From the NCBI RefSeq assembly GCF_014692515.1, contig NZ_JACOIK010000005.1, forward strand, positions 248,001 to 312,000: 64,000 bases of DNA, in the 5' to 3' direction. This DNA is from Sphingobacterium micropteri (GTDB lineage Bacteria; Bacteroidota; Bacteroidia; Sphingobacteriales; Sphingobacteriaceae). Positions 24,252-33,052 of the stretch are shown here, one piece after another (position 1 is the first letter of the stretch; each line of letters begins with the position of its first letter). The notes under the pieces are model-generated. The model was not told the DNA's origin. It did not search any database and was given only the letters and a program-made list of their open reading frames with translations. A program made the translations under genes and the position numbers.

Positions 24252-25624
24252 TGAACTTGGTTATGAAGAATATAATGAGATACTATGGGATGGCAGCAAT
24301 CCTATTTTTACAATGGGGCTGTGCAGCATTTTTGGAAGAAAAGCCAGATAAATCACTGGCTTTAGCGGATGGCTTAAAAGAGCTACAGGCGATTCTGGAT
24401 TACGAGGTTGGTATGAACCAGAACTATCCTGCGGCTGGTGATATTGCATCACCGTATTTTTATTTAACGGAGGCTGACTGGTCTGCCAGAACGGAGATTA
24501 CCCGTGAAATCTATTCGTGGAATGAGAAAGCAGATAATTCACAGGACTGGCATAATGCATATACTCGTATTTTTTACGCGAATGTGGTGCTCGATCAAAT
24601 AGATGATGTGGCGCTGAAAGGTGAGCGTGAACAGGATCGGACAGCGATTAAGGGAAGTGCTCTCTTTTTTAGGGGTTGGAACTTTTTTCAATTATCCCAA
24701 ATTTATACGCCTCCATATATGGAGGACGGGGATGGTCAATGGGGGATACCCTTAAGATTAGGAGCCGATATTAATATTGTAACGGAACGAAGCACGATAT
24801 CGGAAACGTTCAATCAAATAGTATCGGATCTGACATACGCTTCGCAAACTCTTCCGGAGCAGACCGTTGTTCCTAATCGCCCATCCAGAGCTGCGGCATA
24901 CGCGGCACTATCCATCGTATATCTCTCCCTGGACGACTTTCTAACGGCAGAAAAATACGCCGACTCTTGTCTGATGTTGCAAAGTGATTTGATAGATTAC
25001 AATTTCGTTGACGGCAGTATGGTGAATCCGTTTCCTATTTTTAATGAAGAAGTAATTTTTCATGCAACGATGTTTGGTACAGCACAGGTGTTTTACAGGA
25101 ACAGAGCAAAAATAACGGAAGAATTATTCGATACTCATGATGAAACAGATTTACGGCGCACGGTTTTCTATTCTGAGCAAGCCGACGGATCTTTCACGTT
25201 TAAAGGAGATTATTCGGGAAGTAGTACTTCTGGATTACCGTTCTGCGGTATTGCCACGGACGAGATGTACCTTATCAAAGCAGAATGTGCGGCAAGGTTG
25301 GAGAAAAATGAAGTAGCATTGAAGTATCTGAATGAATTTATGCTAATGCGATATGACAGTGCTATTTTTGAAGCATTTGATAGTAACGACGCACTGGAAA
25401 TTTTAGATAAAACGATTAGTGAGCGCAAGAAGCAACTCGCTTTTCGGGGAGGTGTGAGCTGGCGCGATTTAAGAAGGCTGAATAGGGAAGAGCGATACCG
25501 GCAAACATTGGTTCGAGAGATAGGGGGCGATAGATATACGTTGGGACCGAATGACAAACGTTATGCATTCCTAATCCCGGTTTCTGTGGTTCAAATGTCC
25601 GGAATACAGCAGAATGAAAGATAA
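24251..25624 (+). CDS. SusD/RagB-type surface lipoprotein
   Basis: 457 residues. Lipobox near residue 24 (FLQWGC). It has SusD-like helical TPR scaffolding (IKGSALFFRGWNFFQLSQIY; RAAAYAALSIVYLSLDDFLTAEKYAD) and the C-terminal pattern ISERKKQLAFRGGVSWRDLR, typical of RagB/SusD lids in which the end of the chain packs onto the SusC partner. The start overlaps the SusC stop by 1 base (taATGa). The N-terminal SusD-like domain is short. It captures the ligand for the SusC gene just upstream. Confidence 0.93.
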   Translation: MNLVMKNIMRYYGMAAILFLQWGCAAFLEEKPDKSLALADGLKELQAILDYEVGMNQNYPAAGDIASPYFYLTEADWSARTEITREIYSWNEKADNSQDWHNAYTRIFYANVVLDQIDDVALKGEREQDRTAIKGSALFFRGWNFFQLSQIYTPPYMEDGDGQWGIPLRLGADINIVTERSTISETFNQIVSDLTYASQTLPEQTVVPNRPSRAAAYAALSIVYLSLDDFLTAEKYADSCLMLQSDLIDYNFVDGSMVNPFPIFNEEVIFHATMFGTAQVFYRNRAKITEELFDTHDETDLRRTVFYSEQADGSFTFKGDYSGSSTSGLPFCGIATDEMYLIKAECAARLEKNEVALKYLNEFMLMRYDSAIFEAFDSNDALEILDKTISERKKQLAFRGGVSWRDLRRLNREERYRQTLVREIGGDRYTLGPNDKRYAFLIPVSVVQMSGIQQNER

Positions 25625-25629
25625 ATTGG

Positions 25630-25668
25630 GAGAGAAAAGAGAGCCATCAAGGCTCCCTTCGTTCTCAG
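25630..25668. terminator. Hairpin between convergent SusD and DUF6520-like genes
   Basis: GAGCC (25641-25645) and GGCTC (25651-25655) form a stem extended by GAGAA/TTCTC (25632-25636 and 25662-25666). Read on the minus strand the stem is followed by TCTTTTCTC, so it serves the minus-strand gene better. Modest support. Confidence 0.5.
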
Positions 25669-25681
25669 ACAAGCATCTCGT

Positions 25682-26038
25682 TTATCTAGAGAAATTACCG
25701 CGAAAAATGTTAGCGTTAGGATTACCCTCCTCTAGATCTGTTTCCAAACCCGTCAGATTTGGTTTTCCCGCTGCCGGATTGGTTGGATTGGTCGATGGGG
25801 CATTAACTCCACAGACTTCTAGTCCGTCGTCACATTCTTCTTGGAGGTCTCCCATAGAATAATGTTGATAATAGTCTGGATTTGTTGGATCATCTGCTGA
25901 TCCAGGTGGGGAGTAAATCCACTGCTGCTCCGTTTGCGCCTTCTCCGCTTCAAGCGCTTTCATTTTTGCGTTTACGGTGTAAACACCGAGTCCTAATAGT
26001 AGTGCCATCATCGGCACGAGTTTAATGAGTTTTTTCAT
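25682..26038 (-). CDS. Small secreted protein, DUF6520-like, with one Cys pair
   Basis: 118 residues from the ATG at 26038, which begins the typical start MKKLIKLVPMMALLLGLG; a longer open frame has no such start. A signal peptide of about 22 residues is followed by a W-Y region (EQQWIYSPPGSAD), then a CDDGLEVC pair and an Asn/Pro-rich tail. Proteins like this (DUF6520, by recollection) are common in Bacteroidota next to MauE-like redox proteins and SusC genes. The only two Cys could form a disulfide. The function is unknown; it may be the substrate of the redox proteins nearby. Confidence 0.7.
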   Translation of the reverse strand: MKKLIKLVPMMALLLGLGVYTVNAKMKALEAEKAQTEQQWIYSPPGSADDPTNPDYYQHYSMGDLQEECDDGLEVCGVNAPSTNPTNPAAGKPNLTGLETDLEEGNPNANIFRGNFSR

Positions 26039-26114
26039 CGTTTTAAATTTAATTGTTAAAATGGTTGATCCAGGATAGTAAAGCTGGGCGGAACGTTTCG
26101 GCAACTTGCCTGAT

Positions 26115-26231
26115 CTAAAGTTTTTTCCTGTTGGATCTTAATATCTGAATTGTCGCAATCCCAAAAGGTTCTGCCTTTGCTTTCCGATCGTCAGACCGTT
26201 TGCTGGCTTTCCGTCGAAAACCACTATGCAT
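26115..26231 (-). CDS. Possible 38-residue highly basic small ORF
   Basis: Between the MauE-like gene (stop at 26239) and the DUF6520-like gene, an ATG at 26231 opens 38 codons with about one third Lys or Arg (begins MHSGFRRKASKRSDDRKAKA). It begins 7 bases after the MauE stop, as expected in an operon. No signal peptide and no recognised family. It could be a real small protein or chance. Confidence 0.3.
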   Translation of the reverse strand: MHSGFRRKASKRSDDRKAKAEPFGIATIQILRSNRKKL

Positions 26232-26238
26232 AGTTTTT

Positions 26239-26730
26239 TTATTCTCGTTTTTGTTTTGATTTTAATGTTTTGCTTTTATAGGCGAAATAGAATCCAACTA
26301 GCGCCACGAAGGTATGCTTCGCATTGAAGTAAAAATGCTCCTGCCAGCCCATATCCTGAAACACTTTACCACATGCACAAACAACTTTACCATATATTTC
26401 GATATAAGCCAGATAGGCATACACGGTATAAGAAAACATCAGTACGGTAGCGATCAGCAATCCCCAGACACGTGTTTTCGGGAAGCAGAGCAGAAAAACT
26501 GTCGTCCATTCGGCAACCGGTAAGGCATACACCAAGATCGGTTTCGACCAGCTGGGCAGCGGTTGCTTACCCATCTGTATGCTGAATACCTGATGGTATA
26601 ATACTTTATTCAACGCAGTTTGTGCAAAGAGAAAAATTAGTACAGCAGCACAAAATACGGCAAGGGCGTCGAGATAGGTTGTGCTGTGCCGTTTGAAATG
26701 TGTGGTAATATGTGGTGTTATAGTTTTCAT
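26239..26730 (-). CDS. MauE/DoxX-family redox-associated membrane protein
   Basis: 163 residues from the ATG at 26730 (MKTITPHITTHFKRH); the longer frame to 26931 is unlikely because it lacks a membrane-protein N-terminus. Four hydrophobic helices are visible (about 22-42, 65-90, 90-112, 135-155). The loop IYGKVVCACGKVFQDMGW with its CxC pair is the mark of the MauE branch, thought to supply or relay redox equivalents to extracytoplasmic proteins with disulfides. It heads a minus-strand set with the DUF6520-like gene and converges on the TlpA-SusC-SusD genes. Confidence 0.85.
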   Translation of the reverse strand: MKTITPHITTHFKRHSTTYLDALAVFCAAVLIFLFAQTALNKVLYHQVFSIQMGKQPLPSWSKPILVYALPVAEWTTVFLLCFPKTRVWGLLIATVLMFSYTVYAYLAYIEIYGKVVCACGKVFQDMGWQEHFYFNAKHTFVALVGFYFAYKSKTLKSKQKRE

Positions 26731-26794
26731 TGTTTGCACGTATTTGTTATTTGTATATTTCAAAGGTAAAGCGGAAACTAAAGCGATCGTTAGG

Positions 26795-26831
26795 CAAAAG
26801 TTGACATTAGTAGGATACAAAAGTTGACATT
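26795..26831. promoter_or_regulatory. Direct repeat CAAAAGTTGACATT x2, 23-bp spacing
   Basis: CAAAAGTTGACATT occurs at 26795-26808 and again at 26818-26831 (start-to-start 23 bp, about two helical turns), upstream of the MauE-like gene. It has the look of a tandem binding site for a transcription regulator. On the minus strand TACCTTTG (26761-26768), a match to the -7 consensus, lies just downstream, so the pair sits where an activator would bind. Confidence 0.5.
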
Positions 26832-27051
26832 GCAGATAAGAAGAAAGTTTACTGGGTATCCGACACGTCTGTGAGTCAAAAATTAAATTTTGTTTCAAAT
26901 TTCTTATGTGTATAAAATTCCATATCTTCACATATGTATAAAAGGAGGTATTACGCGTACGAATATGGAGTTAGATGAACAATTGGTTAAATTGGTCGCT
27001 TAAACACCAAGGATGTCTTGCACGAGACTTTGAAGAACTAAAACCCCAACC

Positions 27052-27495
27052 ATGACGATAAAAAAAATTGGAATCGTATTAAGCTTGTTGATGGTCGCTC
27101 TATTTAGCTTTAGTCAAACCAAACTGCCGTCTATGACAGTGAAGGATATCAATAAATCAACGGCGTTCGAGGAGCTGATAGAGCTTTTGGGGGACAGCGA
27201 TTATTTTATCCAAAACATGGAGAAAGATGTGGGGTTTATTCAAATTAAACGTATTCAGAAAAAGAAGACGGGCATATTTGGTAAAAATACGGGAGATAGA
27301 ATAGTTTATAATATATTATTGCGAGAAAAAGAAGGGGGTATCCTGCTTATACTACAAGCCAACGTAGAAAAGGAAGTATGGAATGGTCAGGTTAATGGCA
27401 GCGAGTACTATTATAGGGACGAAGGTGTTTCTAATGACCTTAACGATTATGAAGAACTGTTAAAGTTAATCGAATCCCATTTTGAGAATCAGTAA
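27052..27495 (+). CDS. Hypothetical secreted protein
   Basis: 147 residues with a signal peptide (IGIVLSLLMVALFSFSQ). The mature part is mixed alpha/beta with a run of basic residues (IKRIQKKKTGIFGKNTGD). No family recognised. Its 3' end overlaps the convergent multicopper oxidase gene by 7 bases. It sits between the redox cassette and the copper operon and need not belong to either. Confidence 0.65.
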   Translation: MTIKKIGIVLSLLMVALFSFSQTKLPSMTVKDINKSTAFEELIELLGDSDYFIQNMEKDVGFIQIKRIQKKKTGIFGKNTGDRIVYNILLREKEGGILLILQANVEKEVWNGQVNGSEYYYRDEGVSNDLNDYEELLKLIESHFENQ

Positions 27496-29792
27496 TTCAC
27501 GGCCAATCCTACACCAAAACCCATATCGCTGTCATAATGCGTGCGGACACCAAAATTTCGCGTCAGGATATAGCGTAGATCAAACATATATTCCTTATCG
27601 GTGTTAACCATAAAACCTGCGCGTACTCTTCTGGAAACAGGAATATCTTCACGCATTAAGGATAACCGCACAATACCATCGTGATACACTTCCGCCTGGA
27701 AATTGATGAGCATGGGTAAGGTGTAGATCGCTCCTATACTAAAAGCACTTCGGTTATCTTTTTTATTTACCTGTCCAAATATGTTCCTTTCTTGCTCGTT
27801 GTGTCCCATTTTTCGATAGCGCCAATCAAAGCCAACAAAAGGCATAAGCCATTGCATTTTACCGATATATCGCCCAAAATGGGTTTCCACTTCATAGCCG
27901 TGCATATCATGATAACCCAATCGCCATTCTGTACCTAAACTCCAGCGCGTATTCTGCAACATGGCCTGTCCATCATTGCCGTTGGTCGCAAAATCATTTT
28001 CTGCCATAAAATGGAGCATATTGCTTTCTCGTTGTAGCACTTTATAAGCCTTTTCCTTGTTGGTAAGTAAATCATTTTGGTAATCACCGACAGCAAACAC
28101 ACGGTTCATACCTGCCATCATGTGGTATAAGATATGGCAATGGAAAAACCAGTCTCCTTCCGTGTTTGCCATAAACTCGATGGTGTCCGTTTCCATGGGC
28201 ATGATATCTAATACATTCTTTAGGGGAGCATATTCACCTTGTCCGTTAAGCACGCGGAAATCAAAACCATGTAGGTGCATCGGATGACGCATCATAGAGT
28301 TGTTGTACAGAATGATACGCAAGACCTCACCTTTATCCACCGGTATTTTGTCCGTTTCCGATAAAACGCGATTGTCCATGCTCCATACATAACGATTCAT
28401 GTTCCCCGTCAATTCAAAGCGAAGTTCCTTGACAGGCGCATCGCTAGGCAATGTTGTTTTATGAGGTGATTTCAGCATTGCATAGTTTAACGTCACCATT
28501 TTCTGGTATGATGGCCCGTGTCCGTTATGTTGTTTATGATCAAGGTGGTGGTTGTGACTATGATCAGATGTGTGTTCCTCAACGTGATGGTGGGCGTTTT
28601 TCTGTTCCTGCTGATGCGTGGCGTTATCGTGGTGTTGATGCGCATCTTCCGCAGGTATCTCGGGGTACATCACGGCATTCATATCCATTTTTTGAAGTCC
28701 CATGTCCATGCCCATATCGTCCATATCCCCATTCATTTTCATCATGTCATTCATCATCTTCATACCCTCAAAATAACGTAGTCTTGGCAACGGTGAAACG
28801 AGTTGGCGGATACCTTCACCGATATAAATGGATGCAGAACCGGAGCGGTCTTCCGCTGTTGCCATCAGCTCATAGGCGGTATGCGCATCGGGAATATCGA
28901 CGATAATATCATAGGTTTCCGAGACACCAATAATGAGTCTATCGACTTCTACTGGTTCTACATCGTTGCCATCATTGGCGACAACCGTTATTTTACCGCC
29001 TGCGTAGGTAATCCAAAAATAAGAGGAAGCGCCCCCGTTGATAAGACGTAAACGTACACGATCGCCCGCTTTAAACGAAGAGAGTTGCTGCTCGCTTGTT
29101 CCGTTTATCAAAAACTTTTCGTAGTATACATCGCTGACGTCCATAGCCTCCATACGTTTCCACTCGTTGGTTACTTTCGTTTTAAAATGCCCCTCCTTGA
29201 TAGCTTCCGCATAACTTTGTACTGTGTTCTTTTTGATACCAAACCAGTCGTTGCCACTGCTTAGCATGCGTTGTACGTTATGTGGATGGAGATCTGTCCA
29301 TTCACTTAATAGGATGGGGACAGTCGGTATATCATCGATTCCCTTTCGAAAGGTTGTATCACCTTTCTGCTTATGGAAGATGAGGGAGCCATACATGCCT
29401 ATTTGCTCCTGAAAACCAGAATGACTATGATACCAATAGGTGCCGTTTTGCTTGATAGGAAAACGATAGATATATGTTTCGCCTGCAGGGATCGGCATTT
29501 GTGTCAGAAAAGGAACACCATCTTCCCGATTAGGTAACTGCACGCCGTGCCAATGCAAAGACGTACTCTCTTTAAGTTGATTGTGCAATACGATTTCGGC
29601 AGTGTCACCTTCCGTAAAGGTCAATGTCGGCATCGGAATCTGTCCATTAACTGCAATAGCGTGTTTTTCTTTTCCGCTGTAGTTAACAAGCGTATCCGTA
29701 ACATACAGATCATATTGAACTACGTTTTGCGCAAGAGCAGCAGAAACGGATAATAGTAACATAAACAGAAAGGACAGATACCGGTTACACAT
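27489..29792 (-). CDS. CopA-type multicopper oxidase with CopB-like C-terminal extension
   Basis: 767 residues with signal peptide. Cupredoxin domains occupy about 25-570, with copper ligands at HWHG (near 79), WYHSHSG (near 118), HPMHLHGFD (near 505) and HCHILYHMMAGM (near 550). A Met-rich stretch (MMNDMMKMNGDM) and a His-rich stretch (HHHVEEHTSDHSHNHH) lie at about 345-430. From about 640 the chain reads like a CopB-type outer-membrane barrel (DWRYRKMGHNEQERNIFGQV, MFDLRYILTRNFGVRTHYDS). In proteobacteria CopA and CopB are separate. It oxidises Cu(I) in the periplasm. Last gene of the copper operon. Confidence 0.92.
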   Translation of the reverse strand: MCNRYLSFLFMLLLSVSAALAQNVVQYDLYVTDTLVNYSGKEKHAIAVNGQIPMPTLTFTEGDTAEIVLHNQLKESTSLHWHGVQLPNREDGVPFLTQMPIPAGETYIYRFPIKQNGTYWYHSHSGFQEQIGMYGSLIFHKQKGDTTFRKGIDDIPTVPILLSEWTDLHPHNVQRMLSSGNDWFGIKKNTVQSYAEAIKEGHFKTKVTNEWKRMEAMDVSDVYYEKFLINGTSEQQLSSFKAGDRVRLRLINGGASSYFWITYAGGKITVVANDGNDVEPVEVDRLIIGVSETYDIIVDIPDAHTAYELMATAEDRSGSASIYIGEGIRQLVSPLPRLRYFEGMKMMNDMMKMNGDMDDMGMDMGLQKMDMNAVMYPEIPAEDAHQHHDNATHQQEQKNAHHHVEEHTSDHSHNHHLDHKQHNGHGPSYQKMVTLNYAMLKSPHKTTLPSDAPVKELRFELTGNMNRYVWSMDNRVLSETDKIPVDKGEVLRIILYNNSMMRHPMHLHGFDFRVLNGQGEYAPLKNVLDIMPMETDTIEFMANTEGDWFFHCHILYHMMAGMNRVFAVGDYQNDLLTNKEKAYKVLQRESNMLHFMAENDFATNGNDGQAMLQNTRWSLGTEWRLGYHDMHGYEVETHFGRYIGKMQWLMPFVGFDWRYRKMGHNEQERNIFGQVNKKDNRSAFSIGAIYTLPMLINFQAEVYHDGIVRLSLMREDIPVSRRVRAGFMVNTDKEYMFDLRYILTRNFGVRTHYDSDMGFGVGLAVNY

Positions 29793-29819
29793 ATTTCTTT
29801 TTTTGCAACGTTATTATTT

Positions 29820-30245
29820 TTAATGATGCTTTCCTTGATGTGATGAACTTTGACCGGATTTATGATCTGCATGTTCATCAGGTTTCTTATCGGTCTTCGA
29901 CTGCTTCAATTTACGGTCATATTGACAACAATCATGTAAATTGGCGTAAACATCATCGGGAGCGAGATACTTTTCGTTATCATAACCCACTTGTGCAATA
30001 CGTTTGAGGACGGTATCGATCGTGGTTTTTTCTGTATCGTATGTGATAGAAGCTCTTTGGTTATCGGCATCCCAAATAACCTGTGCCTCATTTTTCATAT
30101 TGCCGGCTTTTTCAATCGTCCGTTTGCACATTCCGCAATTGCCGTTAACTTTCGCTGTTTCTGTTTTTGCATTTTTAATCTGCGCGATGGATAGCGTAGA
30201 TAACAGCAATAAACAGGTGGTGATAATATAAGATAATCTCTTCAT
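29820..30245 (-). CDS. Periplasmic HMA-domain protein with His-rich tail
   Basis: 141 residues with a signal peptide (YIITTCLLLLSTLSIAQ). An HMA-like fold of about 70 residues follows with the metal site GNCGMCKRT. A Cys pair (DCCQYD) and a Lys/His-rich tail (DEHADHKSGQSSSHQGKHH) follow. It should bind copper in the periplasm and pass it to, or take it from, the oxidase encoded 27 bases downstream. Part of the minus-strand copper operon. Confidence 0.85.
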   Translation of the reverse strand: MKRLSYIITTCLLLLSTLSIAQIKNAKTETAKVNGNCGMCKRTIEKAGNMKNEAQVIWDADNQRASITYDTEKTTIDTVLKRIAQVGYDNEKYLAPDDVYANLHDCCQYDRKLKQSKTDKKPDEHADHKSGQSSSHQGKHH

Positions 30246-30266
30246 TTTCTGTTGTTTTATCGTTTA

Positions 30267-30488
30267 TTAATTTTGTATAGGTTCTATGGTGTATCCTGCT
30301 TTTTGTACGGAATCCATCACATCTTGTTCCGTTGCGGTGTTCGTAACAACGGTCAGTATTTTATCCTTATTGTTTGTATCGACTTCCCATCCGGTTATCC
30401 CGTCCACTCCGTTTAAGAAAGGGGTTACGGTCGATACACAGCCGCCACAATTGATGTTTGTTTTGAATTTGAATGTTTTATTTTCCAT
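30267..30488 (-). CDS. Cytoplasmic copper chaperone-like HMA protein (CopZ-like)
   Basis: 73 residues, one complete HMA domain with the metal-binding NCGGCVSTV motif and a typical C-terminal helix (SVQKAGYTIEPIQN). No signal peptide, so it acts in the cytoplasm, most likely handing Cu(I) to the P-type ATPase encoded 56 bases upstream. CGGC in place of MxCxxC is a small deviation from the classical motif. Confidence 0.88.
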   Translation of the reverse strand: MENKTFKFKTNINCGGCVSTVTPFLNGVDGITGWEVDTNNKDKILTVVTNTATEQDVMDSVQKAGYTIEPIQN

Positions 30489-30544
30489 GCTTATGATTTC
30501 TATTTAATGAATTATACTATTTTTTCTTTGTGATTTATCCGATA

Positions 30545-32959
30545 TCATTTCTTCCATTTCAGCCGCAAACTGTTGCTTACCACGCTAACACTACTGAGCG
30601 CCATCGCTGCACCAGCAATCATCGGATTGAGTAGGAATCCATTTAGCGGATATAATATACCTGCTGCAATTGGGATGCCAATCAAGTTGTAGATAAACGC
30701 CCAAAACAGATTTTGTTTGATGGTAGCCACGGTTTGCTTAGATAATTTGATCGCTTCTGGAATCTTTTTTAAATCGGAGGAAATGATGGTCATTTTCGCT
30801 ACATCCATGGCAATATCACTTCCCTTACCCATCGCAATACTGACATCGGCGGTTGCTAGGGCGGTACTATCGTTGATTCCGTCTCCAACCATGGCAACGA
30901 CTTTACCTTGCTGATGTAACTTCTTAACGAAATCCGCCTTATCCTCCGGTAATACTTCAGCTTTATAATGGGCAATTCCTGTCTGTTCTGCAATTGCCTT
31001 GGCCGTAGTCTCGTTATCGCCTGTAAGCATATACAATTCGATACCCATATCTTGTAGCTGTCTGATAGCTTCGATCGATGTATCTTTTATTTTATCGGAG
31101 ATCGCCAATACGGCCAGAGCCTCTGTCTTATTAGCAAACCAGATTACCGTTTTGGATTGTGCGCTCCAAGTATCAGCATATTGTTGAAGTTCGGATGCAA
31201 TTGGGATATTGTTTTCTGCTAATAACTTTTTGTTGCCAGCATAGTAGTCTTTGCCTTCGTAAACTGCTTTTGCACCTTTGCCGGTAATGCTTTCAAACGA
31301 AGATAGCGAAAGTATAGAGCCGTTTTCTAGGTGTTTCACTACGGCATCGGCCAAAGGATGTTCAGACTGTTTTTCTAAACTGAACAGCACATTTTTGTCG
31401 GTATCGTTATCGCGTAGCCAGCGTACATCAGTTACTTCTGGTTTGCCTTCGGTGATGGTACCCGTTTTATCTAAAATAATCGCATCCATCTTTTTAGCCA
31501 GTTCTAGGCTCTCTGCGTCCTTAATCAAAATACCCCGTTCAGCCCCTCTTCCAACACCTACCATAATGGCGGTCGGCGTTGCAAGACCCAATGCACAAGG
31601 ACAGGCAATGACCAAGACGGTGACGGCAGCTAAAAGACCATGTATAAGGCCTTCATTTGTGTCTAATACGAGCCATAAGATAAAAGTGATTAACGCGATA
31701 CCTATCACAATGGGGACGAATATACCGGCGATTTTATCAACCAGTTTTTGCACCGGAGCTTTGCTACCTTGTGCATCCTGTACCATTTTGATAATCTGGG
31801 CGAGCATTGTTTCTTTACCGACTTTTGTCGCTTTAAATTGGAAGCTTCCTCTTTGGTTGATGGTGCCCGCAAAGACTTTTTCGTTTTCTTTTTTCTGTAC
31901 CGGTAAGGGCTCGCCACTGAGCATGCTTTCATCTACATAAGAGTTGCCCGATTTGACTATCCCGTCAACGGCAATCTTATCGCCTGGTTTTACCACTATG
32001 ACGTCGTCGACATCTACATCTTCAATGGCAACTTGCTTTTCTGTGCCATCAGACTGTACCAGAATGACTGTCTTCGGCTGTAAACCCATCAGCTTTTTAA
32101 TGGCGGAAGAAGTATTGCCTTTCGCTTTTTCTTCTAGTAATTTACCTAACAAAATAAAAGCGATGATAACAGATGCCGCTTCGAAATAAACGTGTGCCTC
32201 CAGTTCTCTGGCATGCCAGAATTCGGGAAACAACATGTTGAATACACTGAATATATAAGCTATCCCGGTGCTCAAAGCAACGAGGGTATCCATATTCGCA
32301 GAACGGTGTTTTGCTTGCTTCCAAGCGTTGACAAAAAAGTCCTTACCTAGCCATAAGACAACTGGAGTTGAAAAAAGCCACATGATTTCGTTGCCATAAG
32401 GCATATGCATAAAAAACATACCGATAACAACCACAGGCAGTGCTAAGATAATCGCCCAGATCGTTTTGTTTTTTAGCTTTTTATATTTTTTCTCGTGGAT
32501 CGCTTCGAGGGTTTCTTGTTGGGTGTTTTCGTTTTCCAGGAAGAGATCATAGCCAACATCTTGTAATGCCTTTTGCATTGCCGAGGCATTGATCATATTA
32601 GGAAGATACTCTACCGTTAACGTGGCGTTAGCAAAGTTTACGGAAGCATTTAACACGCCTGGCAAGGCTTTTACGGTGCTTTCTGAGCTGACAGCACATC
32701 CGGCGCAGGTCATATAGAGTACGGGAAATGATTGCTTCATCGTGGTCACGCCATAACCGAGATCTTTAATGGTTTTGATCGCTTTGTCCACAGCAGATAT
32801 GTCGTTTACTACGATTTTAGCTTGTTCGTTGTTCAATTCCACACGGTGACTTTCAACACCTTCCACTTGCGCCAAACCTTTATCGACAATCATAGCGCAA
32901 TGCTCGCTATGTACATCTTCCAATGGAAGAGTTATCGTTTGTTTGCTATTCGTTGCCAT
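30545..32959 (-). CDS. copA: Copper-translocating P1B-type ATPase
   Basis: 804 residues. Two HMA-like regions at the N-terminus: the first (about 10-75) keeps only one Cys (SEHCAMI) and the second (about 78-145) has TCAGC. Eight membrane helices follow, with the CPC motif in ACPCALG near 453, the phosphorylation site DKTGT near 497, TGDNETT and VGDGINDS in the nucleotide domain. This is a Cu(I) exporter at the inner membrane. It lies 93 bases downstream of the AraC-type regulator and upstream of two HMA proteins and the oxidase, forming a complete copper resistance operon. Confidence 0.95.
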   Translation of the reverse strand: MATNSKQTITLPLEDVHSEHCAMIVDKGLAQVEGVESHRVELNNEQAKIVVNDISAVDKAIKTIKDLGYGVTTMKQSFPVLYMTCAGCAVSSESTVKALPGVLNASVNFANATLTVEYLPNMINASAMQKALQDVGYDLFLENENTQQETLEAIHEKKYKKLKNKTIWAIILALPVVVIGMFFMHMPYGNEIMWLFSTPVVLWLGKDFFVNAWKQAKHRSANMDTLVALSTGIAYIFSVFNMLFPEFWHARELEAHVYFEAASVIIAFILLGKLLEEKAKGNTSSAIKKLMGLQPKTVILVQSDGTEKQVAIEDVDVDDVIVVKPGDKIAVDGIVKSGNSYVDESMLSGEPLPVQKKENEKVFAGTINQRGSFQFKATKVGKETMLAQIIKMVQDAQGSKAPVQKLVDKIAGIFVPIVIGIALITFILWLVLDTNEGLIHGLLAAVTVLVIACPCALGLATPTAIMVGVGRGAERGILIKDAESLELAKKMDAIILDKTGTITEGKPEVTDVRWLRDNDTDKNVLFSLEKQSEHPLADAVVKHLENGSILSLSSFESITGKGAKAVYEGKDYYAGNKKLLAENNIPIASELQQYADTWSAQSKTVIWFANKTEALAVLAISDKIKDTSIEAIRQLQDMGIELYMLTGDNETTAKAIAEQTGIAHYKAEVLPEDKADFVKKLHQQGKVVAMVGDGINDSTALATADVSIAMGKGSDIAMDVAKMTIISSDLKKIPEAIKLSKQTVATIKQNLFWAFIYNLIGIPIAAGILYPLNGFLLNPMIAGAAMALSSVSVVSNSLRLKWKK

Positions 32960-33052
32960 ATCTTTATCCTCGTTATTACAAGAACAAAATTCGGCATAAA
33001 CGGTTGGTTATCTGTTACACTATTTCAGGAAAGAGTTGTAAGATTTACTTTT

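Noticed and set aside
26731..26931. N-terminal extension of the MauE-like protein to 26931
   Set aside because: The extra residues look non-coding, cover the direct repeat and promoter candidate, and the family starts at the inner Met.
26932..27051. Short frame MELDEQLVKLVA as a sigma-factor remnant
   Set aside because: Only 12 codons; resemblance to ECF sigma N-termini is too weak.
31278..31940. 220-codon plus-strand ORF inside copA
   Set aside because: Antisense shadow of a well-supported P-type ATPase; no family features.
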